DNA from: Sulfitobacter geojensis
Lineage (GTDB): Bacteria; Pseudomonadota; Alphaproteobacteria; Rhodobacterales; Rhodobacteraceae
Assembly: GCF_000622325.1 (NCBI RefSeq)
Contig: NZ_JASE01000005.1
Location: 3,348,001-3,412,000, forward strand
DNA: 64,000 nt
Reading direction: 5' to 3'
A program made the position numbers and the translations under genes. Shown piece after piece: positions 1 through 9,953 of the stretch. How positions within the stretch are numbered: position 1 is the stretch's first letter; the number at the start of each line of letters is the position of its first letter. The notes beneath the pieces were generated by a model. It was given only the letters and a program-made list of their open reading frames with translations. It searched no databases and was not told the origin of the DNA.

Positions 1-672
<672 letters not shown>

Positions 673-685
673 CCATCGCTTGACG

Positions 686-724
686 CCCCCTCTATCGCCG
701 CCCAAAGTCAGGCGGTAGCGGGGG
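686..724 (+). promoter_or_regulatory. Hairpin covering the ribosome-binding site of the cyclase gene
   Basis: A 14-position stem (686-699 with 711-724) has one mismatch and one G-U pair and an 11-base loop. The 3' arm ends in the run of Gs that is the only Shine-Dalgarno candidate, 7 bases before the ATG at 732. No T-run follows, so it is unlikely to be a simple trxB terminator. Folding would hide the ribosome-binding site. A regulatory role is inferred. Confidence 0.5.
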
Positions 725-731
725 ACAACCT

Positions 732-2438
732 ATGAACGATCTCTGGCGCGGCACTCTGGCCACGCGTCTGCGCATTTCAAGCGGTCTGGTGCTTTTCACC
801 TATGCCCTGCTGCATTTTGTGAACATCGGGCTTGGTATGTTGTCGCCGGTCTGGATGGACGCCATGCAGGACGCGCGCCAGTTGGTCACACGCAGCATTT
901 TGGGTTCCTTGCTGCTTTACGGTGCTTTTACGGTCCACATCACTTTTGCCCTCGTCAAACTCGCGCGGCGCGGCACCCTGCGTATGCCTTTTTGGGAAGC
1001 TGTCCAAATCGGACTGGGCATCACCATCCCCATTCTGCTGGTCGCTCATCTGGTCCACACCCGGACCGCCCACGAAATCCATAACGTCAATGACGAGATG
1101 GGCTATATCATGCTGCTGCTCTACAACACGGCAGACGGCTGGAAACAAAGTCTTTTGCTGCTGGTGGTCTGGCTGCACGGCTGTACGGGGCTGCATTTCT
1201 GGCTGCGGGGCAAAGCATGGTGGCGGCGATATCTTCCGGCACTCTCGGGCGCGGCGGTCCTTGTCCCCGCTTTTGCGCTGGCCGGTTTTCTGGTTGAAGG
1301 GCGACGGGTCAAGGCACAGTTCAGCGATCCCGACGCACGCGAGGCGATGATCGACCGCTTCAACTTTCCCGACCGTGAAACCTTTGAAGAACTGATTACG
1401 CTCACGGACCAAATGGGCTGGTTGTTCGGCGCGATCATGGCCCTTGTCGCGCTGGCCTATCTGGTGAAGTACATCCGCGCGCGCCAACAGTCCGTGACCA
1501 TCCGCTATCACAGCGGGGCGCAGATCAACGCCCCGCGCGGCTTGACCCTGCTGGAAATGTCGCGGCTGCGCGGGATCCCCCATGCCGCCCTGTGTGGCGG
1601 GCGCGGCCGCTGCACAACTTGCCGCGTGGTGATCGAAGAGGGGTTAGAGCTGCTGCACCCCCCTAGCGAGTCCGAAGCCCGTAGTCTGGCAGCGGTGGGT
1701 GCGGAACCGAACACACGGCTTGCCTGTCAGATCAAACCGATGGACCCGATGACGGTGATGCGCGTGTTTCAACCCGACGGGCGCAGCAAAAACCGCGGCC
1801 ACGCCAGTCAGGGCGAAGAAAAAGAACTCGCACTGCTGTTTCTGGACATGCGCGGCTTTACGGCGCGCACCACCGGGCAATTGCCCTACGACGTCGTGTT
1901 CCTGCTGAACCGCTTCTTTGACGCCATTGTCCCCTCGATCAATGCGCAGGGCGGTACAGTCGACAAATATCTGGGCGACGGTTTTCTGGCTGTCTTCGAA
2001 CTCCCCGCCTCCGACAGTTCCGCCCATGCAGCGCTGCGCGCCATCGAGGGCATCGCCCAAGCCCTTGCCAATTTCAACGCAACCCTCGCCCGCGAAGGGC
2101 AAAGCCCGGTCGCCATCGGTATCGGCGCCCATCTGGGCGATGTTGTTCTGGGCGAAATCGGTGCCGCAGGTCAGGCCCCGCGCACGCTGATCGGTGATAC
2201 CGTCAACACCGCATCCCGCATCGAAGGGGTGACCAAGGAATTCAAAGTACAGGCTTTCGTTTCCGCCCCGCTTTTGGCGGCGGCTGGCCATGCGGTGCCC
2301 CAAGACCAGATGAAAGCGCTTGATCTGCGCGGTCTGAGCAGCCCGCTTCTCGCGTGGCCGGTGCAGGAGGCCAGCGACCTTAGCGTACAATTGGCACGGT
2401 TTCGTAGCAACGAAGAGACACAGGTTCCAAAATCCTGA
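732..2438 (+). CDS. Membrane-anchored [2Fe-2S] ferredoxin-class III adenylate cyclase fusion
   Basis: 568 aa, three parts. Residues 1-250 hold about six hydrophobic segments with histidines inside or next to helices (H28, H69, H106, H149, H155), resembling a cytochrome-b or succinate dehydrogenase-type anchor. Residues 253-345 are a [2Fe-2S] ferredoxin with C288, C294, C297 and C331 (C-x5-C-x2-C, adrenodoxin-like spacing). Residues 365-560 are a class III cyclase domain. Metal-binding D372 and D416, purine-specifying K412 and D489, and transition-state N492 and R496 are all present, which predicts ATP as substrate and an active enzyme. Redox control of cAMP synthesis is inferred from the fusion. 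Heme binding is only a possibility. The start is the ATG after a G-rich ribosome-binding site that lies inside a hairpin. Confidence 0.9.
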   Translation: MNDLWRGTLATRLRISSGLVLFTYALLHFVNIGLGMLSPVWMDAMQDARQLVTRSILGSLLLYGAFTVHITFALVKLARRGTLRMPFWEAVQIGLGITIPILLVAHLVHTRTAHEIHNVNDEMGYIMLLLYNTADGWKQSLLLLVVWLHGCTGLHFWLRGKAWWRRYLPALSGAAVLVPAFALAGFLVEGRRVKAQFSDPDAREAMIDRFNFPDRETFEELITLTDQMGWLFGAIMALVALAYLVKYIRARQQSVTIRYHSGAQINAPRGLTLLEMSRLRGIPHAALCGGRGRCTTCRVVIEEGLELLHPPSESEARSLAAVGAEPNTRLACQIKPMDPMTVMRVFQPDGRSKNRGHASQGEEKELALLFLDMRGFTARTTGQLPYDVVFLLNRFFDAIVPSINAQGGTVDKYLGDGFLAVFELPASDSSAHAALRAIEGIAQALANFNATLAREGQSPVAIGIGAHLGDVVLGEIGAAGQAPRTLIGDTVNTASRIEGVTKEFKVQAFVSAPLLAAAGHAVPQDQMKALDLRGLSSPLLAWPVQEASDLSVQLARFRSNEETQVPKS

Positions 2439-2561
2439 AAAAGCCGCGATTTTCTCCTGTTTTTGTAGATTTTGCCGCCGGACTGCTAGACTTTTGCCGT
2501 ATTCAAGCGGCATAGGGCAGGCAATTGGCCGGTCCGGTCTGAGGCAAAAAACGAGAAAACT

Positions 2562-4277
2562 ATGAGCATGTTGGCAAATCTCGCTCCGATCCCGGAGCTT
2601 TATGTATCTTACGAATCCGCGCAGAAAATGAAGACAGAGGCCGCCGATCTTGTCAGCCATGACCTGACGCCGCGCCAGATCTGCGATCTTGAACTGTTGA
2701 TGAACGGCGGCTTCAACCCGCTGAAAGGGTTCCTGTCGCAAGAGGATTACAACGGCGTTGTCGACAACATGCGGCTGGCCGATGGCACGCTTTGGCCGAT
2801 GCCGATCACGCTTGATGTCTCCGAAGATTTCGCCGCCTCGCTGGAAATCGGGCAGGATATCGCCCTGCGCGACCAAGAGGGCGTTATCCTTGCCACCATG
2901 ACCGTCAGCGACAGCTGGGAGCCGAACAAGGCGCATGAAGCTGAAAAAGTTTTCGGTGCCGATGACAGCGCCCATCCGGCGGTGAACTATCTGCACAATC
3001 AGGCGGGCAAAATCTATCTCGGCGGCCCCGTGACCGGCATCCAGCAGCCCGTGCATTATGATTTCCGCGCCCGTCGCGACACGCCGAACGAACTGCGCGC
3101 CTATTTCCGCAAGGTCGGCTGGCGCAAGGTTGTGGCCTTTCAAACCCGCAACCCCCTGCACCGGGCGCATCAGGAACTGACCTTTCGCGCCGCGCGTGAA
3201 GCACAGGCAAACCTGCTGATCCACCCTGTTGTCGGCATGACCAAACCCGGCGACGTCGACCACTTTACCCGCGTGCGCTGCTACGAGGCGGTGCTCGATC
3301 AATACCCGCAGGCGACCACGTCGATGTCCCTGTTGAACCTTGCCATGCGCATGGCCGGCCCACGCGAAGCAGTCTGGCACGGCTTGATCCGCAAAAACCA
3401 CGGCTGCACCCATTTCATCGTCGGTCGCGACCACGCAGGCCCCGGCAAAAACTCTGCCGGTGACGACTTCTATGGCCCCTATGATGCACAGGATCTGTTC
3501 CGCGAACATCAGGACGAAATGGGCATCGAAATGGTCGATTTCAAACACATGGTCTATGTGCAGGAACGCGCCCAATACGAACCCGCAGACGAAATTGCCG
3601 ACAAGGAAAACGTCACCATCCTGAACATCTCCGGTACTGAATTGCGCCGCCGTTTGCAGGAAGGTCTGGAGATCCCTGAATGGTTCTCCTTCCCCGAAGT
3701 CGTCACCGAATTGCGCCGCACCCGTCCGCCGCGCAACAAACAGGGCTTCACCGTGTTCTTCACCGGTTTCTCGGGCTCTGGCAAATCCACCATCGCCAAT
3801 GCCTTGATGGTCAAACTGATGGAAATGGGCGGACGCCCCGTGACCCTGCTGGACGGCGATATCGTGCGCAAGAACCTCAGCTCCGAACTGGGCTTTAGCA
3901 AGGAACACCGCGATCTGAACATCCGCCGCATCGGCTATGTCGCGTCCGAGATTACCAAGAACGGCGGCATCGCCATCTGTGCGCCCATCGCGCCCTATGC
4001 CACCACCCGCCGCGCCGTGCGTGAAGACGTCGAAGACTTCGGTGCCTTTGTCGAGGTCCACGTCGCGACCAGCATCGAAGAATGCGAACGCCGCGACCGC
4101 AAAGGCCTTTATAAGCTGGCCCGCGAAGGCAAGATCAAGGAATTCACAGGCATTTCAGATCCTTACGATGTGCCCGAAGCCCCTGAACTGGCCGTTGAAA
4201 CCGAAAACGTCGATGTGGACAACTGCGCCCATCAGGTGCTGTTGAAACTGGAAAGCATGGGGCTGATCTCGGGTTGA
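2562..4277 (+). CDS. Bifunctional sulfate adenylyltransferase / adenylylsulfate kinase
   Basis: 571 aa fusion of ATP sulfurylase (about residues 1-385) and APS kinase (about 390-571). It converts sulfate and ATP to APS and then PAPS, the first steps of assimilatory sulfate activation. The sulfurylase part has the QTRNPLHRAH motif (194-203) and GRDHAGPG (from 288). The kinase part has the P-loop GFSGSGKST (402-410) and the DGDIVRKN segment. This homo-oligomeric Sat type differs from CysDN, and no cysD, cysN or cysH lies nearby. The 123-base upstream gap and the terminator right after the stop suggest a single-gene transcript. Confidence 0.95.
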   Translation: MSMLANLAPIPELYVSYESAQKMKTEAADLVSHDLTPRQICDLELLMNGGFNPLKGFLSQEDYNGVVDNMRLADGTLWPMPITLDVSEDFAASLEIGQDIALRDQEGVILATMTVSDSWEPNKAHEAEKVFGADDSAHPAVNYLHNQAGKIYLGGPVTGIQQPVHYDFRARRDTPNELRAYFRKVGWRKVVAFQTRNPLHRAHQELTFRAAREAQANLLIHPVVGMTKPGDVDHFTRVRCYEAVLDQYPQATTSMSLLNLAMRMAGPREAVWHGLIRKNHGCTHFIVGRDHAGPGKNSAGDDFYGPYDAQDLFREHQDEMGIEMVDFKHMVYVQERAQYEPADEIADKENVTILNISGTELRRRLQEGLEIPEWFSFPEVVTELRRTRPPRNKQGFTVFFTGFSGSGKSTIANALMVKLMEMGGRPVTLLDGDIVRKNLSSELGFSKEHRDLNIRRIGYVASEITKNGGIAICAPIAPYATTRRAVREDVEDFGAFVEVHVATSIEECERRDRKGLYKLAREGKIKEFTGISDPYDVPEAPELAVETENVDVDNCAHQVLLKLESMGLISG

Positions 4278-4309
4278 TCCCAACCCGCCCTACCTAAGCC
4301 ACGAAGAAT

Positions 4310-4337
4310 GCGCGGCCCTCAACGGGTCGCGCTTTTT
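4310..4337 (+). terminator. Rho-independent terminator of sat-cysC
   Basis: A 9-bp GC-rich stem with one G-U pair (4310-4318 with 4324-4332) and a 5-base loop is followed by five Ts. It lies 33 bases after the sat-cysC stop and just before the convergent PhzF gene. Confidence 0.8.
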
Positions 4338-5213
4338 CTATTCCGGCAGGTAAACTTGGCCGGACATAACCACCACACCGCGCCCCGCTACTTTGACACC
4401 GCTGATTGCATCCCGTGGGCCCAAGACCTCTACCTGCGCCTGACCGGGACGGCCCATGCCGTGCCCCTGCTGCGCCACAAATGTTGGGTGTTCAATCAAC
4501 CCCTGCGCCCAAAGATAAGACGCCGCCGCGCCTGTGGCTGATCCGGTAAAGGGATCTTCCGGCGGGCTGGGCGGTGCCAGCAACAGCCGCGCATAGGTAT
4601 CACCTGCCGCCGTCGCCCCATCCAAAGTGATCCAGTAAGGTTCCATCAGATCGTCCGACGACAGGCCCAAGTGGCGGCAGTACTGCGCAAACCCCGCACC
4701 GTCAAAGCGCAGCGCGTCCAGCGTTGCCCGATCGCGCAGAACGGTAATGCAGAATGGCAATCCGGTCGACACAACCTGCGGCGGTGCAATGATGGCGTCG
4801 GGCGCGATGCCGCCCACCCGCGCCACGACGTCTGCTGGCACCTGCGCACCGAACTCCGGTGCCACCTGCGTCATCGTGATTAAACCATCCGCCACATACA
4901 CCGCGACAATCCCCGCACCGGTTTCCAGTGTCAACGCGCCCTCGCCGATGATCTGGCGGTGCAGCAGCGCGGCCACCGTCGCAATCGTAGGGTGGCCGGC
5001 AAAGGGAATTTCACGGCTGGCCAAATAGTATTTCACTTTGAAATTAGCCACATCAGACGGACCGGTAAAAGTGCATTCGACCAAAGATGTTTCGCGCACA
5101 TAGGCCATTGAGGTTGCATCAGACAACACCGCGCCGCCATGCACCACCGCACAGCCATTGCCACCAAATGGTACGTCGGCAAAGGCATCTACCCAGTCGA
5201 AATCAAATTCCAT
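4338..5213 (-). CDS. PhzF family isomerase/epimerase
   Basis: 291 aa protein of the diaminopimelate-epimerase-like PhzF/YddE fold. Family marks are the N-terminal DWVDAFADVPFGGNGCAVV segment, the FAGHPTIATVAALL motif near residue 70, and the C-terminal DPFTGSATGAAASYL motif. PhzF itself isomerises a phenazine precursor. Most bacterial homologues, including this one with no phenazine genes nearby, have unknown substrates. I chose the ATG at 5213 and not the one at 5225, because a GGGAG ribosome-binding site lies 6 bases before the former. It is monocistronic between two terminators. Confidence 0.85.
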   Translation of the reverse strand: MEFDFDWVDAFADVPFGGNGCAVVHGGAVLSDATSMAYVRETSLVECTFTGPSDVANFKVKYYLASREIPFAGHPTIATVAALLHRQIIGEGALTLETGAGIVAVYVADGLITMTQVAPEFGAQVPADVVARVGGIAPDAIIAPPQVVSTGLPFCITVLRDRATLDALRFDGAGFAQYCRHLGLSSDDLMEPYWITLDGATAAGDTYARLLLAPPSPPEDPFTGSATGAAASYLWAQGLIEHPTFVAQQGHGMGRPGQAQVEVLGPRDAISGVKVAGRGVVVMSGQVYLPE

Positions 5214-5227
5214 GTCAGCTCCCATGC

Positions 5228-5256
5228 AAAAAGGGCCACACCAATGTGCAGCCCTT
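5228..5256 (-). terminator. Terminator after the Hsp20-DUF1150 pair
   Basis: Read on the minus strand, an 11-bp stem (two G-U pairs; 5251-5256/5231-5236 plus inner pairs) with a 4-base loop is followed by five Ts (complement of 5228-5232). It sits 34 bases after the DUF1150 stop. Confidence 0.75.
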
Positions 5257-5289
5257 CAAACATTAACTCATTCATGGCGAGGTGCCAGT

Positions 5290-5523
5290 TTAATGCACCA
5301 TCACCGGCGCATAGTCGTGTTCGCGCGCCAGCATGAAGGCCATTTTGCGGTCTCCCACAAGGGCCAGTTGCTGGCCCTGCGCATCATGTACCGAATAAAG
5401 CTGTTCCAACCCTTCGGCCTGATCGCGCACCTCGCGGGGCAAATCGGTCACCAGAATTGATTTCACATAAACGGTGCGGTCGTTTGGCTCTGCAGCCTTG
5501 GTTTGGGAGTTCGTATCTTGCAT
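5290..5523 (-). CDS. DUF1150 family protein
   Basis: 77 aa soluble protein of unknown function. The sequence around residues 16-75 (SILVTDLPREVRDQAEGLEQLY, then LALVGDRKMAFMLAREHDYAPVMVH) is the DUF1150 pattern, which in Rhodobacteraceae and other alphaproteobacteria usually follows a small heat-shock gene. That is the case here, 4 bases after the Hsp20 stop. The start at 5523 is preceded by GGTAGGA. An upstream in-frame start would run into Hsp20. Shared heat-shock control is inferred from the promoter ahead of hsp20. Confidence 0.85.
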   Translation of the reverse strand: MQDTNSQTKAAEPNDRTVYVKSILVTDLPREVRDQAEGLEQLYSVHDAQGQQLALVGDRKMAFMLAREHDYAPVMVH

Positions 5524-5527
5524 CGTC

Positions 5528-5941
5528 CTACCCTTTCTTGATCTTGATCGTTTGTACAACAGTCTCTGGTTTGGCGCGGGTTAGATCCACATGCAGCAAT
5601 CCGTTCTCCATCTGCGCCTCGCCGACTTCAACGCCGTCGGCCAGCACAAAGGAGCGTTGGAATTGCCGCGCGGCGATCCCGCGGTGCAGGAAAATTCGCC
5701 CGTCGCTGTCATCGGCCTGGCGTCCGCGAATAACCAGTTGTCGGTCTTCTACGGTAATGGCCAGATCACCCTCGGCGAAACCGGCCACAGCCAGCGTGAT
5801 GCGATAGCTGAAATCAGAGGTCTGTTCGATATTGAAAGGTGGATACCCCTCGTTACCGGTCTTGGCGGTGCGTTCCAGCACGCGCTCCAGCTGTTCAAAT
5901 CCCAACATGTGGGGATAAGAGGCTAGCGTCATTTTCGTCAT
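5528..5941 (-). CDS. Small heat-shock protein, Hsp20 (IbpA-like)
   Basis: 137 aa ATP-independent holdase chaperone. The alpha-crystallin domain spans about residues 35-130 (NIEQTSDFSYRITLAVAGF, later RQFQRSFVLADGVEV and MENGLLHVDL). A short N-terminal arm and an IKIKKG tail flank it. It is first gene of a two-gene unit with DUF1150. A sigma-32-like promoter sits 66 bases upstream, fitting heat induction. Confidence 0.95.
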   Translation of the reverse strand: MTKMTLASYPHMLGFEQLERVLERTAKTGNEGYPPFNIEQTSDFSYRITLAVAGFAEGDLAITVEDRQLVIRGRQADDSDGRIFLHRGIAARQFQRSFVLADGVEVGEAQMENGLLHVDLTRAKPETVVQTIKIKKG

Positions 5942-6006
5942 GCGACACGTCCTTATACTCTCAAGCGACAGTCATTTCGGCCCCGTTATGGCAACCGTTG
6001 ACATGA

Positions 6007-6035
6007 ATATGGGGGCAGCATCGCTTTCGTGCAAG
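6007..6035 (-). promoter_or_regulatory. Sigma-32 (RpoH)-type promoter of hsp20
   Basis: On the minus strand, CTTGCAC (6035-6029) is followed after 14 bases by CCCCATAT (6014-6007). This matches the E. coli RpoH consensus CTTGAAA-N11-15-CCCCATNT in all but two positions. The implied 5' leader is about 58 bases. Confidence 0.65.
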
Positions 6036-6099
6036 GGCTATGCGCAAGCAAGGTGAACGACTATATTGTAACCGTAGACCCTAATGGAATCATCCGGTT

Positions 6100-6324
6100 A
6101 TGAACGCGCCTGCCGATCTGTCGATGAAAAACGATGACGTTTTGCGCGTTGAGCTTGAGGTATTTCGCCGTGAACACCGCGATCTGGACGAGGCGATTTC
6201 AGCCCTGACCGAACGGGGCACAGCCGACCAATTGACGGTCCAGCGGCTGAAAAAGCGCAAACTGCGGCTGAAAGATCTGATTGCCCAGATCGAGGACCGG
6301 CTGACCCCCGATATCATCGCCTGA
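6100..6324 (+). CDS. YdcH/DUF465 family small protein
   Basis: 74 aa, highly charged, predicted helical hairpin or coiled coil. The conserved DUF465 core is the second half (TVQRLKKRKLRLKDLIAQIEDRL). Function unknown. An alternative start at Met9 is possible. A second family member of 54 aa lies at 58022-58186. It stands alone, 98 bases before purE. Confidence 0.8.
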   Translation: MNAPADLSMKNDDVLRVELEVFRREHRDLDEAISALTERGTADQLTVQRLKKRKLRLKDLIAQIEDRLTPDIIA

Positions 6325-6359
6325 TTTCCAGCCCACGGGCACAGCCCCCATTCACCGCA

Positions 6360-6387
6360 TTGCCCCCCCGCGCAGTCTGGCTATAGT
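6360..6387 (+). promoter_or_regulatory. Putative sigma-70 promoter of purEK
   Basis: TTGCCC (6360-6365), 16-base spacer, TATAGT (6382-6387). Transcription would start near 6394, about 29 bases before the purE ATG. Confidence 0.45.
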
Positions 6388-6422
6388 GCGCATTCCTGAT
6401 TTTCGAGCAAAGGCGCATTCAT

Positions 6423-6911
6423 ATGACCACCCCTCCTGTTGGCATCATTATGGGCTCGCAATCCGACTGGCCCACCATGCGCGAAGCGGCTGTGCTGCTG
6501 GATGAACTCGGCGTCGCTTATGAGACCCGCATCGTTTCCGCGCACCGCACGCCCGACCGCCTTTGGGACTACGGCAAAACCGCCGCTGATCGTGGATTAC
6601 AGGTGATCATCGCAGGCGCCGGTGGGGCCGCCCATTTGCCCGGTATGATGGCATCAAAAACCCGTGTGCCGGTGATCGGCGTGCCGGTGCTGACGAAGGC
6701 CCTGTCAGGTGTCGACAGCCTTTACTCCATTCTGCAAATGCCCAAAGGATTTCCCGTGGCGACCATGGCCATTGGTGCCCCCGGTGCCGCCAATGCGGGC
6801 CTGATGGCTGCGGGCATTCTCGCCTTGCAAGACACCGCCCTTGCCGCTCGGCTTGACGCATGGCGCGACGCGCTGAGCGCGTCCATTCCACAGGAACCCT
6901 CCGATGACTGA
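6423..6911 (+). CDS. purE: N5-carboxyaminoimidazole ribonucleotide mutase
   Basis: 162 aa class I PurE. It moves the carboxylate of N5-CAIR to C4 in de novo purine synthesis, directly after PurK. The GSQSDWPTM nucleotide-binding loop is at residues 11-19, SAHRTPDRL at about 40-48, and [12 protein letters not shown] at about 64-75, all diagnostic. It overlaps purK by 8 bases (GATGACTGA arrangement), so the two are translationally coupled. Confidence 0.97.
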   Translation: MTTPPVGIIMGSQSDWPTMREAAVLLDELGVAYETRIVSAHRTPDRLWDYGKTAADRGLQVIIAGAGGAAHLPGMMASKTRVPVIGVPVLTKALSGVDSLYSILQMPKGFPVATMAIGAPGAANAGLMAAGILALQDTALAARLDAWRDALSASIPQEPSDD

Positions 6912-7971
6912 TCCCCTTGCACTTGGCAGCACCATTGGCATTCTGGGCGGCGGTCAGTTAGGCCGCATGCTATCGGTCGCCGCCGCGCGTCTAGGGTTCA
7001 AAACCCACATTTTCGAACCAGGCGCAAACCCGCCCGCTGGTCATGTCGCCGACGCCGTCACCACAGCATCATATGAAGACGCCGACGCCCTGCGCAGCTT
7101 TGCCGCCGCCTGCGATGTCGTGACCTTCGAATTTGAAAACGTCCCCACCGCCGCCCTTGACCTGATCGAGGCACAGGTGCCGATCCGCCCGGGCCGCGAA
7201 GCGTTGCGCATTTCGCAGGACCGGCTGACCGAAAAGGAATTCCTGCAAGGGTTGGGCCTGACGGTCGCCCCCTTTGCCGATGTGTCGGACACCGCTGCGA
7301 TGGCCACCGCCGTTGCGACCATCGGGGCCCCCAGCATCCTGAAAACCCGCCGCTTCGGTTATGACGGCAAGGGGCAGGCGCGGCTGCGCACCCCTGATGA
7401 TGCCGATCAGGCTTTCGCAGATATGAACGGTGCTCCGGCGGTGCTTGAGGGGTTTGTCGATTTCACCCACGAGGTGTCCGTTATCGCCGCGCGCAGCCCT
7501 GCGGGCGATGTCGCCTGTTACGACCCCGGTGAAAACGTCCACCGTGACGGCATCCTGCATAGCACCACCGTGCCTGCAAAACTGACCAGCTCGCAACGGA
7601 TGGATGCTGTCCTCCTGGCCGCCAAGGTGCTGAATGCACTCGATTATGTTGGCGTGCTGGGGGTTGAGCTTTTCGTCACGCGCCAAGGGTTGATCGTCAA
7701 TGAAATCGCCCCGCGCGTGCACAACTCCGGCCATTGGACGCAAAACGGCTGTACGGTCGATCAATTCGAACAACACATCCGCGCGATCACCGGCTGGCCG
7801 TTGGGCGATGGTTCACGCCATGCTGACGTTGTGATGGAGAACCTGATCGGCGACGATATGGACCGCGTTCCGGCACTGGCGGCGGAGAAAGACACGGCCT
7901 TGCATCTTTACGGCAAGGCCGAGGTTAAAGCGGGCCGCAAAATGGGCCACGTCAACCGCATCACCCGATAA
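6904..7971 (+). CDS. purK: N5-carboxyaminoimidazole ribonucleotide synthase
   Basis: 355 aa ATP-grasp enzyme that carboxylates AIR with bicarbonate and ATP, supplying PurE. The N-terminal [12 protein letters not shown] motif (13-24), the ATP-grasp segment [13 protein letters not shown], and [14 protein letters not shown] (about 262-275) identify PurK. AGGA lies 9 bases before the ATG. The 3' end overlaps the convergent phnM-like gene by 11 bases. Confidence 0.97.
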   Translation: MTDPLALGSTIGILGGGQLGRMLSVAAARLGFKTHIFEPGANPPAGHVADAVTTASYEDADALRSFAAACDVVTFEFENVPTAALDLIEAQVPIRPGREALRISQDRLTEKEFLQGLGLTVAPFADVSDTAAMATAVATIGAPSILKTRRFGYDGKGQARLRTPDDADQAFADMNGAPAVLEGFVDFTHEVSVIAARSPAGDVACYDPGENVHRDGILHSTTVPAKLTSSQRMDAVLLAAKVLNALDYVGVLGVELFVTRQGLIVNEIAPRVHNSGHWTQNGCTVDQFEQHIRAITGWPLGDGSRHADVVMENLIGDDMDRVPALAAEKDTALHLYGKAEVKAGRKMGHVNRITR

Positions 7972-9103
7972 ACCGCTCCGCAACTGCGCCATTCATATAG
8001 GACACGCGACCTTGCACAAAGGTCGCGGCCACACGGCGTGTTTGCGCGTCCAGCACCACGAAATCGGCGCGTTTGCCGGCCTCCAATGTGCCCCTGTCGC
8101 TCAAACCCAATACGGACGCCGGTCCCGAGGACACCAACGCCCAGGCGCTTGGCAAATCCATCACCCCCGCGTCGGCCAACATCAACGCCGCGCGCCGTGG
8201 CGACGGGTAGTGGTAATCGGACGCCAGCGCGTCGCAATACCCCATCGCCAGCAGATCAATCGCCGACAGGTTCCCATTATGCGATCCGCCGCGCACCACG
8301 TTGGGCGCGCCCATCAGAACCGGATCACCGGCATCATGCGCTGCCTCCGCCGCTTCCAGCGTTTCTGGAAATTCGGCCACATGCACGCCCCGTGCCCGCC
8401 AGATTGCACGGGTTTCAGCGGTAGCGTCATCATGACTACCCATACAAATTCCTGCCGCCGCCAGACGTGGGCACAGCGCATCCAACGCCGCAGGCACCTC
8501 CGGCCCCAAGGCGTGCAGTTCTTTCATATAGGCGTGGTGCTTTTCGGGGCTGCGCCGCGCCTTCAACGCCTGCCCGTTCAACCGCCGTGGCAATTTGCCT
8601 TCGTCCAGACGGTCATGCGGCAGATGGTCGTTGAACACCATGTAACGAATGTCCCAATCAGCCAACCGCTGCGGCAGGTCGTCATAAAGCTCCAAAAGAT
8701 GGGTCTCGAATCGCAGCTGCGCTTGCAGGTCCGTCACCAGCGCCTGTTTCGTATCGCGGATTGACGCGAAAACGCGTTCTGCAAATTCCAGCCCCCGCAT
8801 CCCGCCTTCCCAGCTGACGAACTGCGCCAGCACCGCGGTGGTGATCCCGTTCGCCGCCAGTTCCGCTTCGCAAGCGATCAGCCCTGCGTCCATCTGCTTC
8901 ATCGCGCCGCGCCGTTGCGCCAGATGGCGTTCAAACCCGTCCCCGTGCAAATCAACGATGCCCGGCATCACCATGAATCCGGACAGATCAACGCCCCGCC
9001 CAACGGGGGTGTCACACACAATCCCCTCCGCAAAAGAAAGCGTCGCCGCGCGCAGACCATCCGCATGCAACACCTGCGCGCCGGTCAGATCAAGGTTTGG
9101 CAT
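7961..9103 (-). CDS. PhnM-like amidohydrolase (ribose-methylphosphonate triphosphate diphosphatase family)
   Basis: 380 aa metal-dependent amidohydrolase. [15 protein letters not shown] (about 47-61), [12 protein letters not shown] and [14 protein letters not shown] match PhnM, which hydrolyses the triphosphate of alpha-D-ribose 1-methylphosphonate 5-triphosphate in the C-P lyase pathway. No other phn gene is in the window, so the true substrate may differ. I chose the ATG at 9103. The longer frame to 9163 lies inside the lipase gene. It overlaps the lipase end by 14 bases and is likely co-transcribed with it. Confidence 0.8.
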   Translation of the reverse strand: MPNLDLTGAQVLHADGLRAATLSFAEGIVCDTPVGRGVDLSGFMVMPGIVDLHGDGFERHLAQRRGAMKQMDAGLIACEAELAANGITTAVLAQFVSWEGGMRGLEFAERVFASIRDTKQALVTDLQAQLRFETHLLELYDDLPQRLADWDIRYMVFNDHLPHDRLDEGKLPRRLNGQALKARRSPEKHHAYMKELHALGPEVPAALDALCPRLAAAGICMGSHDDATAETRAIWRARGVHVAEFPETLEAAEAAHDAGDPVLMGAPNVVRGGSHNGNLSAIDLLAMGYCDALASDYHYPSPRRAALMLADAGVMDLPSAWALVSSGPASVLGLSDRGTLEAGKRADFVVLDAQTRRVAATFVQGRVSYMNGAVAERFIG

Positions 9104-9881
9104 CGGTCTCTTCTTCTCCCAGAATACAGCCGCCTTCGGGGCAACCAATTGAATCAAGCACACCCTCGAACCACGTCATGCTGCGGTCGAACCTTCCGAC
9201 CTTCAGAAAGTGCATCGTCTGGGCAATCACCCGTGGATTGTTCATCATAAACGTATGGGTCACGGGCAAAACAATATGGTCCTGCATCCCCGCCAGTTTG
9301 GTCGAAGCAACAGAAACCTTGCCATCATCCGGCCCCGGCAACAGCGTTGAAAAATAGGGGTTCAGCGATTGCGATCCCGCGATCACCCCAAGCTGGAACG
9401 TCGCAGCGGGCAGTTTCAGCGGCAGGCTGTCGGGCCCCGTGCCCATCTGTTGCCCCGCTGGCCCGTTGATCCAGTCAAACGCGACGATATCGTTCAATTG
9501 ATCGACCACCTCGCTGCCTTGATTTGGCGGTCCCAACATCACCACGCGGCCCACGCGGTCGCCGCCCGCCTCGCTCACCCATTGGCGCACAAGGATCCCG
9601 CCCATCGAATGGGTCACGAAATCGACTTTGGGCGTGCCGCAAGCAGCCACAGCTGCAGGCACCGTTTCGCGGGTCAACGCCTCGATCGGGGCTTCGGTCG
9701 ACGGATAGCCCGGCCTAACGATCCGGTAGCCTTCCGTCTCCAGCGCCGCTTCCATCAGCGCAAAGGATGTCTCGGTGCGCGCCAACCCGTGCAACAACAC
9801 CACGCAGCGCGCCTGCGCAGGGGACTGCTGGCACGCCGTAAGCCCCATAAGGGCGGCAAGAAGGAACATCTGACGGGTCAT
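9090..9881 (-). CDS. Alpha/beta hydrolase (lipase/esterase), predicted lipoprotein
   Basis: 263 aa. Residues 1-17 form a lipoprotein signal with lipobox LTAC, so acylation at C17 is predicted. The mature part starts with the oxyanion motif [10 protein letters not shown], has the nucleophile elbow THSMGG (Ser near residue 92), and a late VTHTF that likely holds the catalytic His. The overall pattern resembles small triacylglycerol lipase-like esterases. Substrate unknown. The end overlaps the PhnM-like gene. A 72-base gap separates it from the divergent Nudix gene. Confidence 0.8.
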   Translation of the reverse strand: MTRQMFLLAALMGLTACQQSPAQARCVVLLHGLARTETSFALMEAALETEGYRIVRPGYPSTEAPIEALTRETVPAAVAACGTPKVDFVTHSMGGILVRQWVSEAGGDRVGRVVMLGPPNQGSEVVDQLNDIVAFDWINGPAGQQMGTGPDSLPLKLPAATFQLGVIAGSQSLNPYFSTLLPGPDDGKVSVASTKLAGMQDHIVLPVTHTFMMNNPRVIAQTMHFLKVGRFDRSMTWFEGVLDSIGCPEGGCILGEEETDAKP

Positions 9882-9953
9882 GCGCTATCAGATAGACCGA
9901 AAGCGGGTGTTGTGAAATGCTGCATGTGCACCACCAGATTGAAAAGAACACCA

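Noticed and set aside
1644..4061. 805-codon open frame on the minus strand
   Set aside because: It lies fully antisense to the cyclase and sat-cysC genes, has no recognisable domain, and is explained by GC-rich codon bias of the real genes.
5940..6056. 38-codon plus-strand frame over the hsp20 promoter
   Set aside because: It coincides with the sigma-32 promoter, lacks a ribosome-binding site and has no recognisable sequence.
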